A DNA stretch of 64,000 nucleotides from Cryptomeria japonica (lineage: Eukaryota; Streptophyta; Pinopsida; Cupressales; Cupressaceae). The translations under genes were made by a program, and so were the position numbers. The stretch spans positions 460,810,072 through 460,874,071 of the forward strand of contig NC_081406.1 in NCBI RefSeq assembly GCF_030272615.1, given 5' to 3'. Below, in pieces: positions 33,637 to 44,822 of the stretch (positions are counted from its first letter, which is position 1; every line of letters begins with the position of its first letter). The notes below the pieces were generated by a model. The model had not been told where the DNA came from. It worked only from the letters and a program-made list of their open reading frames with translations, and ran no database searches.

Positions 33637-34320
33637 TTAATCAAAGAGAAGATGAATGTCATCAATGATGTCTCCCAAATCTGCAATGTAGGATTCCACA
33701 AATAAACCTGCAATATCTGTCAAGTAATCATCCCATGAATCTGAAGCTAGAAGACAATAAATATCCTGCTGCACTGAATCACATGAAGGCAAAACTATTG
33801 CACTATCCACATCATTAGGTGCAATAGGTGATATGATATCAATATGAGGAGATGAAATACAAGGCTCAAGAATGGGGTCACATGTGAGAATCCCCATGTT
33901 CAAGTGCCCAAAGTTCTCCTCAAAATCTGAACCATCATAAGAAGTGTGATCATCATGTATACAATCATCAAATGTGAAATCATCATCATCAACAAAATCT
34001 GAAAAGGAGTATAATCGAGATGCGTGATCAACCACCCCAGTCGCAATGATAGCTCTAGTCTCCATGTCTCTAATGAAAACTGAGTCAGGTGAGAACTCCA
34101 CAACTCTCTTAGTTGCGCCATGTGTGATTTGATAGATAGAAAGGAGATTGTTTGTCAAGTGGGGTACACACAACACATCATTGAAGGAGTTACCCCAATG
34201 TCAATAGATCCTTTCTCAATCACATCCATGTATGTATGATTGCCCATCAAAATTTGTGGCATGGTGCAAGGCTCAAATGTAGAGAACATATACTGCGAAG
34301 ATGCCATATGATGAGAAGCC
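33637..34320 (-). pseudogene. Protease/pre-integrase remnant plus acidic region
   Basis: After the gag stop, GASHHM (copia protease active-site side) is visible at 34,318. A frame at 34,176-33,637 then reads CVPHLTNNLLSIYQITHGAT (protease C-terminal part), VVDHASRLYSFSDF (start of the GAG-pre-integrase region) and about 110 residues rich in D and S (VDDDDFTFDDCIHDDHTSYD). The expected zinc motif and integrase core do not follow. The acidic extension is unexplained. Confidence 0.7.
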
Positions 34321-34322
34321 CC

Positions 34323-35378
34323 TCAATCTAGAAGCCATCTCTCTGAATTATGACTAATAGTAGCACATAGAGCTTTTCCTTTTCTTGTTCCAAAAGAGTG
34401 AGTCTTTCCACTTGTAGAAGCCATGAATGCTTGCCCTTTTCCTTTTGAATGTGAGGAAGTGGAAGTTGATGAATCATCCTTCTTGTAGACTTTAGGCAAA
34501 TCAATGTTATGCTTTTTGATGATATGTGTGAGCTCATCAATCTTCTTAGAATGGCAACGATGCTCCTCATGACCAATCTTTTTACAATAAGCACAAGTAG
34601 GTCTCTCCCACTTTGGTGAATTATCTCTCTTGGAAGAGGATGAATCTCCTTGTTGTGGAGAAGATGGTGCTTTTTCTTTAGGCTTTGATTGCCATTTCTT
34701 CTTGTTTGAGTTGTCCTTTCCTTGATTTCCTTTGTTCCCTTGATTTGCCACTAATGTTTTAGACTTAGAAGCCTTAAGAATGCCCATGCTTATCAACTTA
34801 GTTTGTTCCATCATCAACATTTCATGGAAAGCATAAAATGTAGGCATTGTGTAACTTGATCCCATTGTCATCCTATGGGTTTGGAAACTAGAAACAAATG
34901 CTACATATTCTTGTGGAAGCTTGCCTATCAAGTTGAATATCAATTGAGTATCCTTCTGATCAATGCCACAATCTTTGAGTTGTGCCCTCAGCTCATTTGC
35001 CTTAGTGACATAATCTTGTATAGTATCAAACTTCTTGGGATCTAACATGGTGAGATCACTATCAATTTGATATCCCCTAATCTCATCAACTTGACCATAC
35101 AAGTCTTGAAACTTTTGCCAAGCATCCTTGATTAGAGTACATTTCTCAGTATGAAAAATGAGATCCTTTGATACATACTTTCTTAAGGTACCAATTGCCA
35201 TGATATTTTTAGTGAGCCAATCCAAGTGACCAACTAGATCAACCTTAGGATCAGTGGGAGCAACAATAGTTCCATCAATGTAATGAGTGAGTCCTTTTTC
35301 CATAAGTTTACTCCATGCATCAATTTTCCAAGTAGCATAATTATGAGGAGTTAAGAGAGGAAATTTAGAAGAACCCAT
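34323..35378 (-). CDS. Copia gag polyprotein
   Basis: Forms the virus-like particle and binds the element's RNA. The start MGSSKFPLLTPHNYATWKID at 35,378 is chosen because the N-terminal SxFPxLTxxNYxxWK pattern is typical; an upstream in-frame ATG at 35,408 adds ten hydrophobic residues. The capsid region (UBN2-like) includes AWQKFQDLYGQ and VSSFQTHRMTM. A lysine-rich linker follows, then the knuckle CAYCKKIGHEEHRC (C-X2-C-X4-H-X4-C, near residue 260), and it ends in SERWLLD. Nearly 350 residues without a stop, in contrast with every other gag here. The stop falls where the protease DSG should be read. Confidence 0.85.
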   Translation of the reverse strand: MGSSKFPLLTPHNYATWKIDAWSKLMEKGLTHYIDGTIVAPTDPKVDLVGHLDWLTKNIMAIGTLRKYVSKDLIFHTEKCTLIKDAWQKFQDLYGQVDEIRGYQIDSDLTMLDPKKFDTIQDYVTKANELRAQLKDCGIDQKDTQLIFNLIGKLPQEYVAFVSSFQTHRMTMGSSYTMPTFYAFHEMLMMEQTKLISMGILKASKSKTLVANQGNKGNQGKDNSNKKKWQSKPKEKAPSSPQQGDSSSSKRDNSPKWERPTCAYCKKIGHEEHRCHSKKIDELTHIIKKHNIDLPKVYKKDDSSTSTSSHSKGKGQAFMASTSGKTHSFGTRKGKALCATISHNSERWLLD

Positions 35379-35408
35379 AGCAGCAAAAAGGAAGGAACAC
35401 AAGAGCAC

Positions 35409-36850
35409 AGAAGCACAACAGACAGCCCCCCAAATTCACTCAATCAAAGTACCCCTCAAAAATGATGATTTTGGCACTTTATATGTAGTGCAATTACAAT
35501 GAGCCACTTGCAAATCAAGGTAAAGTGGACTTATGATGCAAATTTTACAACTTCTCAAATGAGATACAAGAGGCTTCAATCAATAGTGCAATGAATCTAA
35601 CTGAGATTCAAGCAAATATACAAGTACCAAGAGAGCCAAAAATGGCCAAAATATGAAAGTACAATTTCTACTTACAATGGAATCAATCTAATAGCATCAT
35701 GTGAAATTAGACAGAAAAATACACAGTTTCAAAAAAAATGGCACCTGAAAAGGAGGTCGTATGACCCTAAACGAAGCCTCTGAAGTTGCAAAAACTGGGA
35801 TTACTCAGGTATAGTCACCAAAAACTGCATTTTCTGAAAAATCCGTGCATCAAAATCCACAAATTTCTTCACCACTATGGAGAGCACGAAATTCTAGCCC
35901 ATTTCAAAAAAAATTGCTCCAAAAAAGGAGCAAAAATGAGCAAGATATCATCATCTGAAGTTGAACTGCAAATTTAGAAAAGCAAATGAGAGGGGGGTCC
36001 AAAAATATTCAAACCCTGCTGACGTGTGCTGATGTCAACAAATCACCCGATTAAATTTGACGATCGTATGACCATCGCAAAAACTTCGCCTCCCTGCTGA
36101 CTGGGCATTCGTACTGTACGAATTGCTGACTAGGCAGATGACTGTGCAGGCCGTACCGTATGGATTTGCTAGCGTGTGCGATGACCTGGTGGCTCTGCGT
36201 GGTAGGTGATGTGTCGTACGGATGGCTGAATGAGAGTTGTGTGGCGGGGTCTGAGGCTGGGTGGTCGCCGAAAAACTTTGACAGGCGGCGTGGATAGGAT
36301 GATCGCTGGAGAGGAGGAGACCGGTGGCTGAGTGCCGAGGGGGCTGGCGGCGGGTCGGGAACCGAGGCTACCGGCGGGGAAGCGAGGCGACCGGCGGGTA
36401 CACGGCGCGGCGGCGTGACTCAGCGGTAGCATGGGTCTCGGTGATCTGCGGCGGCATCGAAAACCAGGTATGCTTGCAACACTTGCGACACGTAGGTACG
36501 GGGTATGGGGGGGGTCTGCGAATCCCCAAACACAAAAAAAACGTCCTTTTTTTTTTAATTTTTATTTTATTTTTCAATTTATTTTTTTTGAAAAATTTTT
36601 GAATTTTTTTAATTTTTATTTTCGGAAAATATAAATTTTTTTGAAATTCATACAATAATAACAAAATTGGCGAAAACTTTTTTCCTCACCAAAATAGGCC
36701 GTCTTTATAACCAAAATTCATGGAAATGGCCTTCTCGATGCAATGGCGGGGTCGGATCTAGTCTAGGACGCCTCCAAAAGATGCTGCTCCTCAGATCTAC
36801 CTCTTGACGTCGCAATAATGCCTCTTCAAGATGAATCAATGAAGCCCCAA
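35409..36850 (-). other. Leader of the gag-only element with a GC-rich island
   Basis: 1.44 kb between primer-binding site and gag. 36,160-36,500 is strongly GC-rich (ggcggcg, ccggcgg and cggcggg phrases), while 36,530-36,640 is a T-rich/A-rich tract. Open frames across the GC island (for example 36,432-36,169) are R/P/S-rich and look non-coding. Such a leader is likely to fold strongly. Confidence 0.7.
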
Positions 36851-36864
36851 TGGCTCTGATACCA
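36851..36864 (-). other. Primer-binding site (initiator Met tRNA)
   Basis: On the minus strand tggtatcagagcca, directly following the 5' LTR. Perfect match to the plant consensus. Confidence 0.92.
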
Positions 36865-37315
36865 TGTGAGATTTTGCCAAGATCAAGAGCTCAATGAAAT
36901 GTACAAAATAGAGACACAATATAGGACAAGAATAAACTATATTCTCATCAATAGAAAATCATCAATAATATCAAATTACATACAATGTAGATGAGTTTGC
37001 TTATATAGGCAAGGCTAGGGATATGTGAGCACACAAACATGACATGTGGCTCAATAAGAAACAAGCGTAGGTAGGAAATAGGTGTGGGTAGGTAGGAGAA
37101 ATAATATAATAGTCCACATGAGGTGGATCACCCACTGAATGTGGAGTGTAACAACAAGATCAACACCATAAAAGGTGGAATTTCTCCTACACACATTATC
37201 CCAATGTGGCACAAACACCCAAGTGTCTCATACCCAAACTACTATGAAATGCATTTCCTAAGTAAACTTAAGTAAGTGTAATAATATCCAAGATGAATAA
37301 TTATTTACACCAACA
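36865..37315 (-). repeat. 5' LTR of the gag-only element
   Basis: 451 bp, same ends as the 3' LTR. A TATA-like box (cctatataag on the minus strand) at about 37,000-37,009 is in place to drive the element's transcript. Confidence 0.92.
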
Positions 37316-37436
37316 CTTTGTTATTGATTTTTATATTTTACTCGTACATTGATCGTGATTGAGAATTTAGTAGTTGATTTGAGTTTGTGGTTTTTCATTT
37401 GATCTATTACATGTTTCAAATTTTACATTCGTTACA

Positions 37437-38392
37437 TTTGATGAACTTGATGTGAAATCGTGCATTAATTAAATCTATTTTGTGGGTTTTTAAATCTTTC
37501 AAGTTGCAAGTTTTATGTGTTGCATTCATGGAATCTTCACTACATTTGCTTTATTTGGTAATGCAATTGCAGGTTACTATGCCACATTCACATAAAATAG
37601 TGACGTGTACACAAAGGAAATTGTCACACACACATAAATTCACAATGGGGTGACCCCACAATACTTGGTTACACTTTTTCATACATCTTGATTTTTGTTG
37701 AAATCATACATTTTTTAAGAAAATATAGTGATTTAAGCTAGAAGAGGTCCCATTTGAAGTAATTAATTAAGGAGAGTTAGATCAAAGGCTCTTAGATCAA
37801 AATTTCTTGGATAGAGTCTCTTTACTTCTAAATCATACCTGCAATGGAGTCTCCTTCGCAACTATCAAAATGTTGATTAAAACCCACCTTTACATTAGGT
37901 TTTGGGGGTCAAATGAATTCATTTAAAAGTTTTGAGTTTTAAAGTATTTAGTCCTTATTATAAGTTTTCCAAATAGTATAATTTTTAATATATTTAATTT
38001 CATTAATATATTTATTTTTTATTTCTTATGAATTTATGTTTTTCATCAAAAATTAAGGATGTGTTTCACACATGTGGAGAATTTGAAAAATAGAAAATAA
38101 AAATTGTACAAAAATATATTTTCCCTAGGTATTGATATCCTCATTTCAACACAAAAAGAAGAAGCTAATTCAAATGCATAAAAAAAGAGTTATGCATTAC
38201 AAAATATGCATCTATCCAAATTACAATTACTCTATCTTCAAAAATTAACTAAAAAAAATTATGTAACAAAAAATTATAAAAAAATGTCCATTCACTAGAT
38301 ATCAGTGTGAGAATTCCATATTTCAAAAGGCAAGTGGGAGCATTGGAGAAAGGTATTAACATCCATCACAAGACAAACTACATAGGATTAAT
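37437..38392 (+). other. Leader remnant of the split-LTR gypsy element
   Basis: Begins with a decayed primer-binding site. No reading frame or domain is recognised. AT-rich, ending at a possible new LTR start. Confidence 0.4.
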
Positions 38393-39353
38393 TGTCACGA
38401 ACCCTATTTTTCCATAATTATTTAATTAAGAAAATAATGTTTATTTTTCAAACGAAATTGAAATGAAATAGAACTGTTAATGAAATAAGAAAGGATATCA
38501 AATGTACTGATATGATTTAAATACAATTGAATGATCAGTAATAATTTTTATGGTAAATTGGGATCATCATTGCTAATGAGCGATTGAGTGCAAAGTGAAT
38601 GCAAGAACAGGTGAACAATGATGAAGGCGAGAATAGGGTTCAGGTAGAGTTGCCTTAGCTCTTGTATTTTGTTAGGATAGATGGAATCTCTCTCACACCA
38701 CATTAGGATTTATATTTGCATCTTGAAAATATGGATGATTTAAATGTCCTTATTTGAGTGTTTGTTCAAATTGAAATGATGAATTTGGAATGAGAAGTAG
38801 ATTGATTTAAATGTTTATACATGTGCATTAATTGCATGATGTGAGTAGTGTTTGAATTAAATCTAAGTTGTGTAAGTGATTGTGAAATATTATGCTTTAT
38901 TGTTAAAAGAGATAAAATGTGTAGATGATTTGAAAAGGAATATCGACCCTAGGTTTTATGTTCTCTTTAGATATGTATAAATGTATGAAAAAAAATTACT
39001 TATGAGTTTACTTTTGTAAATTGGACAATAGTATAAAATATATATGTATATGAGAAATTGATTTAACCATATACATGTATATCTATATAGTTATAAATAT
39101 CCAATTATCATGAAATTTGATTTCGTCAGGAATTTTGTTTATACATATACGTATTCATTCGAGATTCAGAATATATATACATGATATGTGTATATGAATT
39201 CTAATAATAATGCGATCACAAACTTGTAGATATGTATGTAACTATTGTATATGTAAATAGATTTATGAAATTAAATTATTTAATGAAAATCCGATATATA
39301 TATTTAATTATAGAAAAAGGGTTTATTAAAGAGCATGCTATCAAATTTAATAT

Positions 39354-39356
<3 letters not shown>

Positions 39357-39385
<29 letters not shown>
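39357..39385. repeat. (AT)n microsatellite
   Basis: About 14 at units, nearly pure. Confidence 0.9.
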
Positions 39386-39390
<5 letters not shown>

Positions 39391-39493
39391 AAAAGAACTA
39401 AAAGTAAAAGTAAAACAAATTATAAAAAAATAATAGCAAACGACAGTGGTGGCGGGTTAGTTGTTTAAAAAAATAATAATAAACAATAACAAG

Positions 39494-39568
39494 GGTGGTC
39501 GATATTACTATCGACCAACCCCCTTAATTAAAGGGAGGGGTCGGTATTACCACCGACCACCCCTCCTC
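39494..39568. repeat. Two adjacent related hairpins
   Basis: ggtggtcgata/tatcgaccaacc (39,494-39,520) and ggggtcggta/ccaccgaccacccc (39,537-39,563) can each fold back on themselves with a bulge. The two are similar in sequence, suggesting a duplicated palindrome. Confidence 0.7.
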
Positions 39569-39709
39569 CCATTTTAATTAAAACTCCATCACATTGCAAG
39601 AAACCTCTCCCAAATACTAAGACCTACTCCACGTTGCAACAAACACTGACTATGTAGAAAGTGACACCAAGATGTAGGATAAATGCAAGGCATGCATATT
39701 ATAGAAGGA

Positions 39710-40260
39710 GTCGACGTGGCAGAAAGGGACTTAGACAATAGTTTGCAGATTTTAAACAATATTAACACCAACCACTCCTTTTTAATTAAATAAAAGATTA
39801 TCCACGTTGCAATCTGCCAAAACATGTGGCATCCATTAATGGTAACGTGGGTTACCAGCCCACGTAAATCTTCCAATGTCTACCTTAATCAATGTGAATA
39901 GTGAGAAGTTAATTTAGCTAAACCTTGCATGTTGATACTAGTCGACTTGGCAGGAAGTAAAAGCCACAAAGACTTGGAAATTACTTACAAAAGGATTGGT
40001 ATTGATGGCGACTCACAGAAAATAGTGAGTTAAGCGAAGGTAGTTGTTGGGTTGGTAACGACTATGCATGGAAACAAACACGTAGAGTTTAAGATGATCG
40101 GACCTTGCAAACATGATGTATTTGAAGAGATGTCAAACTCATTGAATTTGAATGAGAAGAGTTGGTTTCTGCAATTACTACTAAGTCATAGTCGACTTGG
40201 CATCATGAGTACTTAGAAACATTTTACAGCGAAATGTGCAGTTGGTGTCAAGAAGTAGAT
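39710..40260. repeat. Degenerate repeats, about 230-250 bp unit
   Basis: gtcgac(g/t)tggca occurs at 39,710, 39,941 and 40,191, each preceded by loosely similar sequence (for example gaatgtgaatagtgagaagtt and gaatttgaatgagaagagtt). These look like worn tandem units. Confidence 0.5.
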
Positions 40261-43200
40261 AATGGATAACTTTACATGATGAACACATAGGTGTTCAAAT
40301 ACGATTAGGATTGTTATGATAGAATTAGATCATGAGTGGTCTCACTTAGAATCAATCCACCTCTAGGAGAGATAGCCCGAAAGTAGGAAAGGAAGGTAGA
40401 CAACAACACTATATATAGACCATTGAGTTGGAAGAGAGGGGGAGGGAGATGGAAGAGGAAAAAGGAGGAGATGCAACTAAGGATTAGAGAATGGAAGGAA
40501 GAAGAGAAAAGTAGTAGAGGTTTAGATGTGTTTTATGATCAAGTCGTAATCATCTTAGATTTAGAGTCGAATTTTAGAGTAAAGTTTAGAAATAAAAGAG
40601 ATAGAAAAGAGTGATAGGAAGGATGGAGTTAGTAGAAGAGTCGACAGATGGAGAGAGACTAAGAGTTTGTGAACCATCTTGAAAGAGAGTAGGCAAATGT
40701 GAAGAGGGAAGCAAGTTCATCACCTCAAGCTAGTAACAAGAGCATAAGGATAGTGAGTGAGTCATGAAGTTATATATAATTATTTATTAGAATAAAGTTT
40801 GATTGAGACAAGCCATGATTAGAACAAAATTGTGTGAACTCTCTTTTCAATAGCCTTATAGAGAAATGTATTATGAGGTACATATGATTAAATAACTATG
40901 AAGATGCATGGAAAATGCTAAAGAGTGATAGGAATTGTATCATAGGTTGCTTTAGATATTCTCTAAAGGATGATCTAGTTTTTGACTTATGCAATATTCT
41001 AATGGAAGAGATAGAATCGTGAAAGGAATCATTGTTAATTGTTCAAAAATTACATTCATGTAAATATAGATACAATAGTGAAATACTTTCTTAAGTTTGT
41101 TGATAAACTTAGTGAAACTCTCATAGATCACCCAATCCTCTAGAAATTAAGTAAGAGGATAGAGAGAGAAACTTTGAGATTGAACCATGAAGAAGATGAA
41201 ATAATAGGATAACAACTTATTAAATAATGAAGTTATTTTGATATCACAAGGAAAGACTTACACTTGGAATTTTGCATGAAAAGTAAAGATGGTTATCGAG
41301 TGTCTCATTTAAAAATCCTTATAGATAGGCGTTTATGAACTTGTATCATATTAGATTGTCGATATGGTAAATTAGTGAAGTCGGTGTGTTAAGTTTTAAA
41401 TCATGAAAAGTCATATATTATTATTAAACTAAATATGATGTTTTGAGAAAAGTGGTAAATAAACCACAACAGTTGGAAAGATAGAGAGAGTTTAGATGAG
41501 ATAAACTTAGAATTCTAAACCATAAGAAATGGAATGCATGTTAATGATTATGCTATGTTTTGATAATTGAATAAAAGAATGTGTACTCATTTTATTCAAT
41601 TTATATGTAAGATACATACATGTGATACATCTTCTTCATATTTTTAATCTTGTCTTTAAAATTGCTTGAAAGATAGAAGGAAAAGAATGTTTTCTTTTAA
41701 ATGTATATTTGATTATCCATAAAATATTGTTTCCTGTCAGATAGGATTGATTGTAATAAAAGATTTACTCTATCAATTTCTATTCAAATGAAAGATTGTC
41801 TTCTTAGCATAGTATTTTATCTTGCAAGAAATAGGAAGCTAGAATTGAAAGGTGAAAGATTGTCTTCTATATGAATTTATTCTAGATTATGTGAACAAAG
41901 CTAGATAGGCTTGTGTTTGTGGAAATTTACCTTCCAGGATGGGTGCCGAATGTGGATTATAGAGAGAATAGTTGCTTTTCCAACTATCTATTTTTGCTAT
42001 ACATGGCATTATACTCGGCCGAGTAATCAAATTGAATTAACCATTGAAATAATGGAATTCTTTTATTTTATCCTCTCTACCATATCCTAGATTAATAATG
42101 AATGCTTGTTTCTTAAAAGAGTTAGAAAAATGAAAATGCTTGTATCATCTAGGCACACACCAGATTCCATCTTTCCTTTCAAATTTCTTTTGCTAAGCAA
42201 TTCGTGCAGGATCAGGTATTCTTGATTGACCAAGAATTCTGGGGAAGCGTAAGCTTCAAGGTTGGGCAGAAAAAGTGCTTGAATCTTGTTCTCGTCTTCA
42301 TGCTAAAGATTGCATTTGCGATAGCTTGGGTTGCAGATCAATGGACGCATCTCACCCTTTACTTTGTATTATTTCATTATTGAACTTGCAACAACTTGAA
42401 ATGCGTAAGTATTGTATGATCGAAATACTACTTTTATCAATTTTTTTTGAATAAAGAATATTTATCTTTTATAGAAATTTTGTGTTTATTATGATCTAAA
42501 TAGAATGATCAAATGAAGCTATGGATCGAAAAATGGAATGAAATAGATTTATTAATTGATTTATGAGTTTATTTAAGAATAAAGAGTATTTTGGCTATTA
42601 TTTGAAGTTAGCTCGATTTACATCTTTACATTAATTTTGTTACATGTAGTTGAAAATGCCCTTCCAGGTCTGTGTATACAAAAAAGTGTAAGCGTAGAAA
42701 AGGAATATGAATTATTTGATAGATTGCCTCAAAGAAATAATTTCTCAACCCCTTGATTGTAGGGGATTAACAAAATGGATTTGTTGAAAAGGCATTAGAA
42801 ACATGCAACCCAAATTAAATGGCAGGTGTGAAGTCAGAGTCTATAATATAAAAAAAAATAGATAAAATGTCATTATAGGGGCGTAACATCTTCAAACATG
42901 AGGCCAATGGGGATAAATATTAAAAGGGTCTAATATATTCTTAAAACTAAGCTTATGATGAAGGTCTTTAAACATAAACATGAATTAAGCTTTGTCTCTT
43001 AATAATAATGTTTTGATGTGTTCCTTAAAATTTTAATTTCTATGCATCAATGATTAATATCTTACCTTAGTCCTAAATTATGAAACAATATGTTCATATC
43101 CAAGTCAATTGTTTGACTTTGATGTATTACATACTATACACATTAATGTTCATGAGTGAATATTTAAATACTAGGAATTTCTTTGAAGATAAAATATAAC

Positions 43201-44589
43201 TTAATTACATGTGAGCACTATAGATCCAAACTAAATAGAAGGTCCGTATTATCTAGCTATTAAACATAACATTGATAGCTTGTAAACCAAATAATATGAA
43301 ATTTTATACAAGATTATAAAGATCACGCTTTTTTAAATTCTCTACCAAATGACCACGTAACAATCTCTAGGGCCTATTAGTATTAGTCTCAAATCTTAAT
43401 ACCATTTTTGCATACATGTGGCCAACAAATCTACTCTAGATCAAATTCTTATCAACTATTGAATTCATTTTATGCCTTGTATTTTTCATACATTATAGAG
43501 AGTTGGCTATTATAAATAGTATGTTCTATACATGCTAATCAAATTCCTTCTACATGACCTTATCTATTGAATTAATTAGACTTTTGTTTAAGTATATAGA
43601 GACCTACAACATCTCTAATGGGGCCAAGCACAAGTTGATAGCTGAAACACCTAAAAAGTCAATAGCTATCATTCTCCACTAATATAATAGCCATTATTTG
43701 GTATTTATAAATCTACTATGATATCAATAGTGACCACAAGAGTGACCATGTATGTCCAGTCTCCATTAATGAGTGGCTTTTAAACATAATAAGGCATCAT
43801 GGTTAATTATTTCTTAGTTCTTCTTTCTACCATGAAATACCTAGGGTACTAATAAAAATATACCCTTTTTATTGTCTAATGTGCTTTAGCACAACACACA
43901 AAGTATAAAAACTACTAAAATCAAAATTATAAGCAACTAATGATTACAACTATTGGATTTGACCATATAATTTCTTTATTATGGGGTACTACCCAAGAAC
44001 ATACCTTAATAGTGCCATCACTAGATCGTGTATTCTCTTTTTATCATAGATAAATCTTCAAGGTTATCAACACCCTTGGTGTAAAAATAGGTATATTATT
44101 AAACATGCATTCGTAAAAGTAAACCCAAAAATTTAAATGAAAAAAAAATCGAACCCAAATTAGATCATACTTTCATTATTCAGATAAGAAATTTCCGTAG
44201 ACAATAACTTTTATCATTCAAGTAAGATATTTCAATAGACAATTACTTGTTTTGTCAAAGTAGGAATATTGTTGACCTTTACAATAAATGTGTGGTTTTG
44301 TATTCACAATTATACTAAGTTCATTCAACATTATAATTGTGGGATATTACTATATAGGTTATCTTGTTTTATATATGTGTAGAGTGATATTTATATAGTT
44401 TTATAGTATTTTATTTCAATGCTTTGTTTGTATCATTTTAGCATATGATTTGATTATTTTTATGTATTTATTAATTAAAAATTTAGTTGATTAAAATAGT
44501 ATATTTTATTTTCTTGTTTAGAATCATGTTATTTCTTACTTGAATAGCTTATTCATCATCAATAAAATTATACAGAGGATTTCTACAGA

Positions 44590-44822
44590 TAATCTTCATT
44601 ATTTTGGACAAGTTCCCTTTGTGATCTTGTATCTCCATTTTGTATCGCATTCTTAATTTTTTCTGATCCTTGAGGGATCTGGGCTAGACCAGAGGTTTTC
44701 TTCCCTCCATTCTTTCCTACTGATGCACACACCAAATGGAGGTGTAAATGTAATTCTATCTATTTTTTAAAAATTAATAAAATTCTTTGGCCTCGACCTT
44801 TTATCGATCAAAAAAAAAAAAT
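44590..44822 (+). mobile_element. Probable 5'-truncated LINE 3' end with poly(A)
   Basis: The phrase ending aataaaattctttggcctcg and ttttatcgatc followed by a run of 12 or so A resembles the 3' end of plant L1-type LINEs. No reverse transcriptase is seen upstream, so only the tail was inserted. The left boundary and target duplication were not found. Confidence 0.5.

Larger units (their letters stand above)
32430..37315 (-). mobile_element. Non-autonomous copia-type element with gag only (TR-GAG-like)
   Basis: Both 451-bp LTRs (32,430-32,880 and 36,865-37,315), the duplication ctttg at 32,425-32,429 and 37,316-37,320, a primer-binding site and a C/G purine tract next to the 3' LTR are all present. 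The interior on the minus strand carries a long leader, a 361-residue gag frame, a protease/pre-integrase remnant, then acidic sequence. No integrase, reverse transcriptase or RNase H is found. LTRs differ at about nine sites by eye, so it is the youngest element here. It would need proteins from a relative to move. Confidence 0.88.
31575..37436 (+). repeat. Gypsy LTR split by a copia-type insertion
   Basis: It starts TGTAGACATC, runs to 32,429, is interrupted by the element at 32,430-37,315, and resumes at 37,321-37,436, ending gttaca. Two bases later comes a decayed primer-binding site (37,439-37,456) matching the one at 10,343-10,360. Without the insertion it is about 971 bp, close to the 1,131-bp LTR at 10,363. 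It is plus-strand and truncates the minus-strand gypsy pol to its left. Confidence 0.7.
38393..42888 (+). repeat. Candidate very long LTR
   Basis: It starts tgtcacgaaccc and ends aggggcgtaaca, which are inverted to each other at seven of the first eight positions (TGTCACG / TGTTACG). A TATA-like ctatatata at 40,409-40,417 lies in its middle. Against this, no target duplication flanks it, no primer-binding site follows and no internal coding region is present. An LTR of 4.5 kb would be unusually long, though known in some plant gypsy lineages. Treat as a hypothesis. Confidence 0.3.

Noticed and set aside
36169-36432. 87-codon R/P/S-rich frame
   Set aside because: Product of the GC-rich leader; frames are open on both strands there and no domain is seen.
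42238-42450. Open stretch of about 70 codons (GKRKLQGWAEKVLESC...)
   Set aside because: No start, splice context or family match; within the candidate LTR.
38393-42888. Solo LTR with confirmed ends
   Set aside because: No target duplication and no primer-binding site; kept only as a low-confidence candidate.
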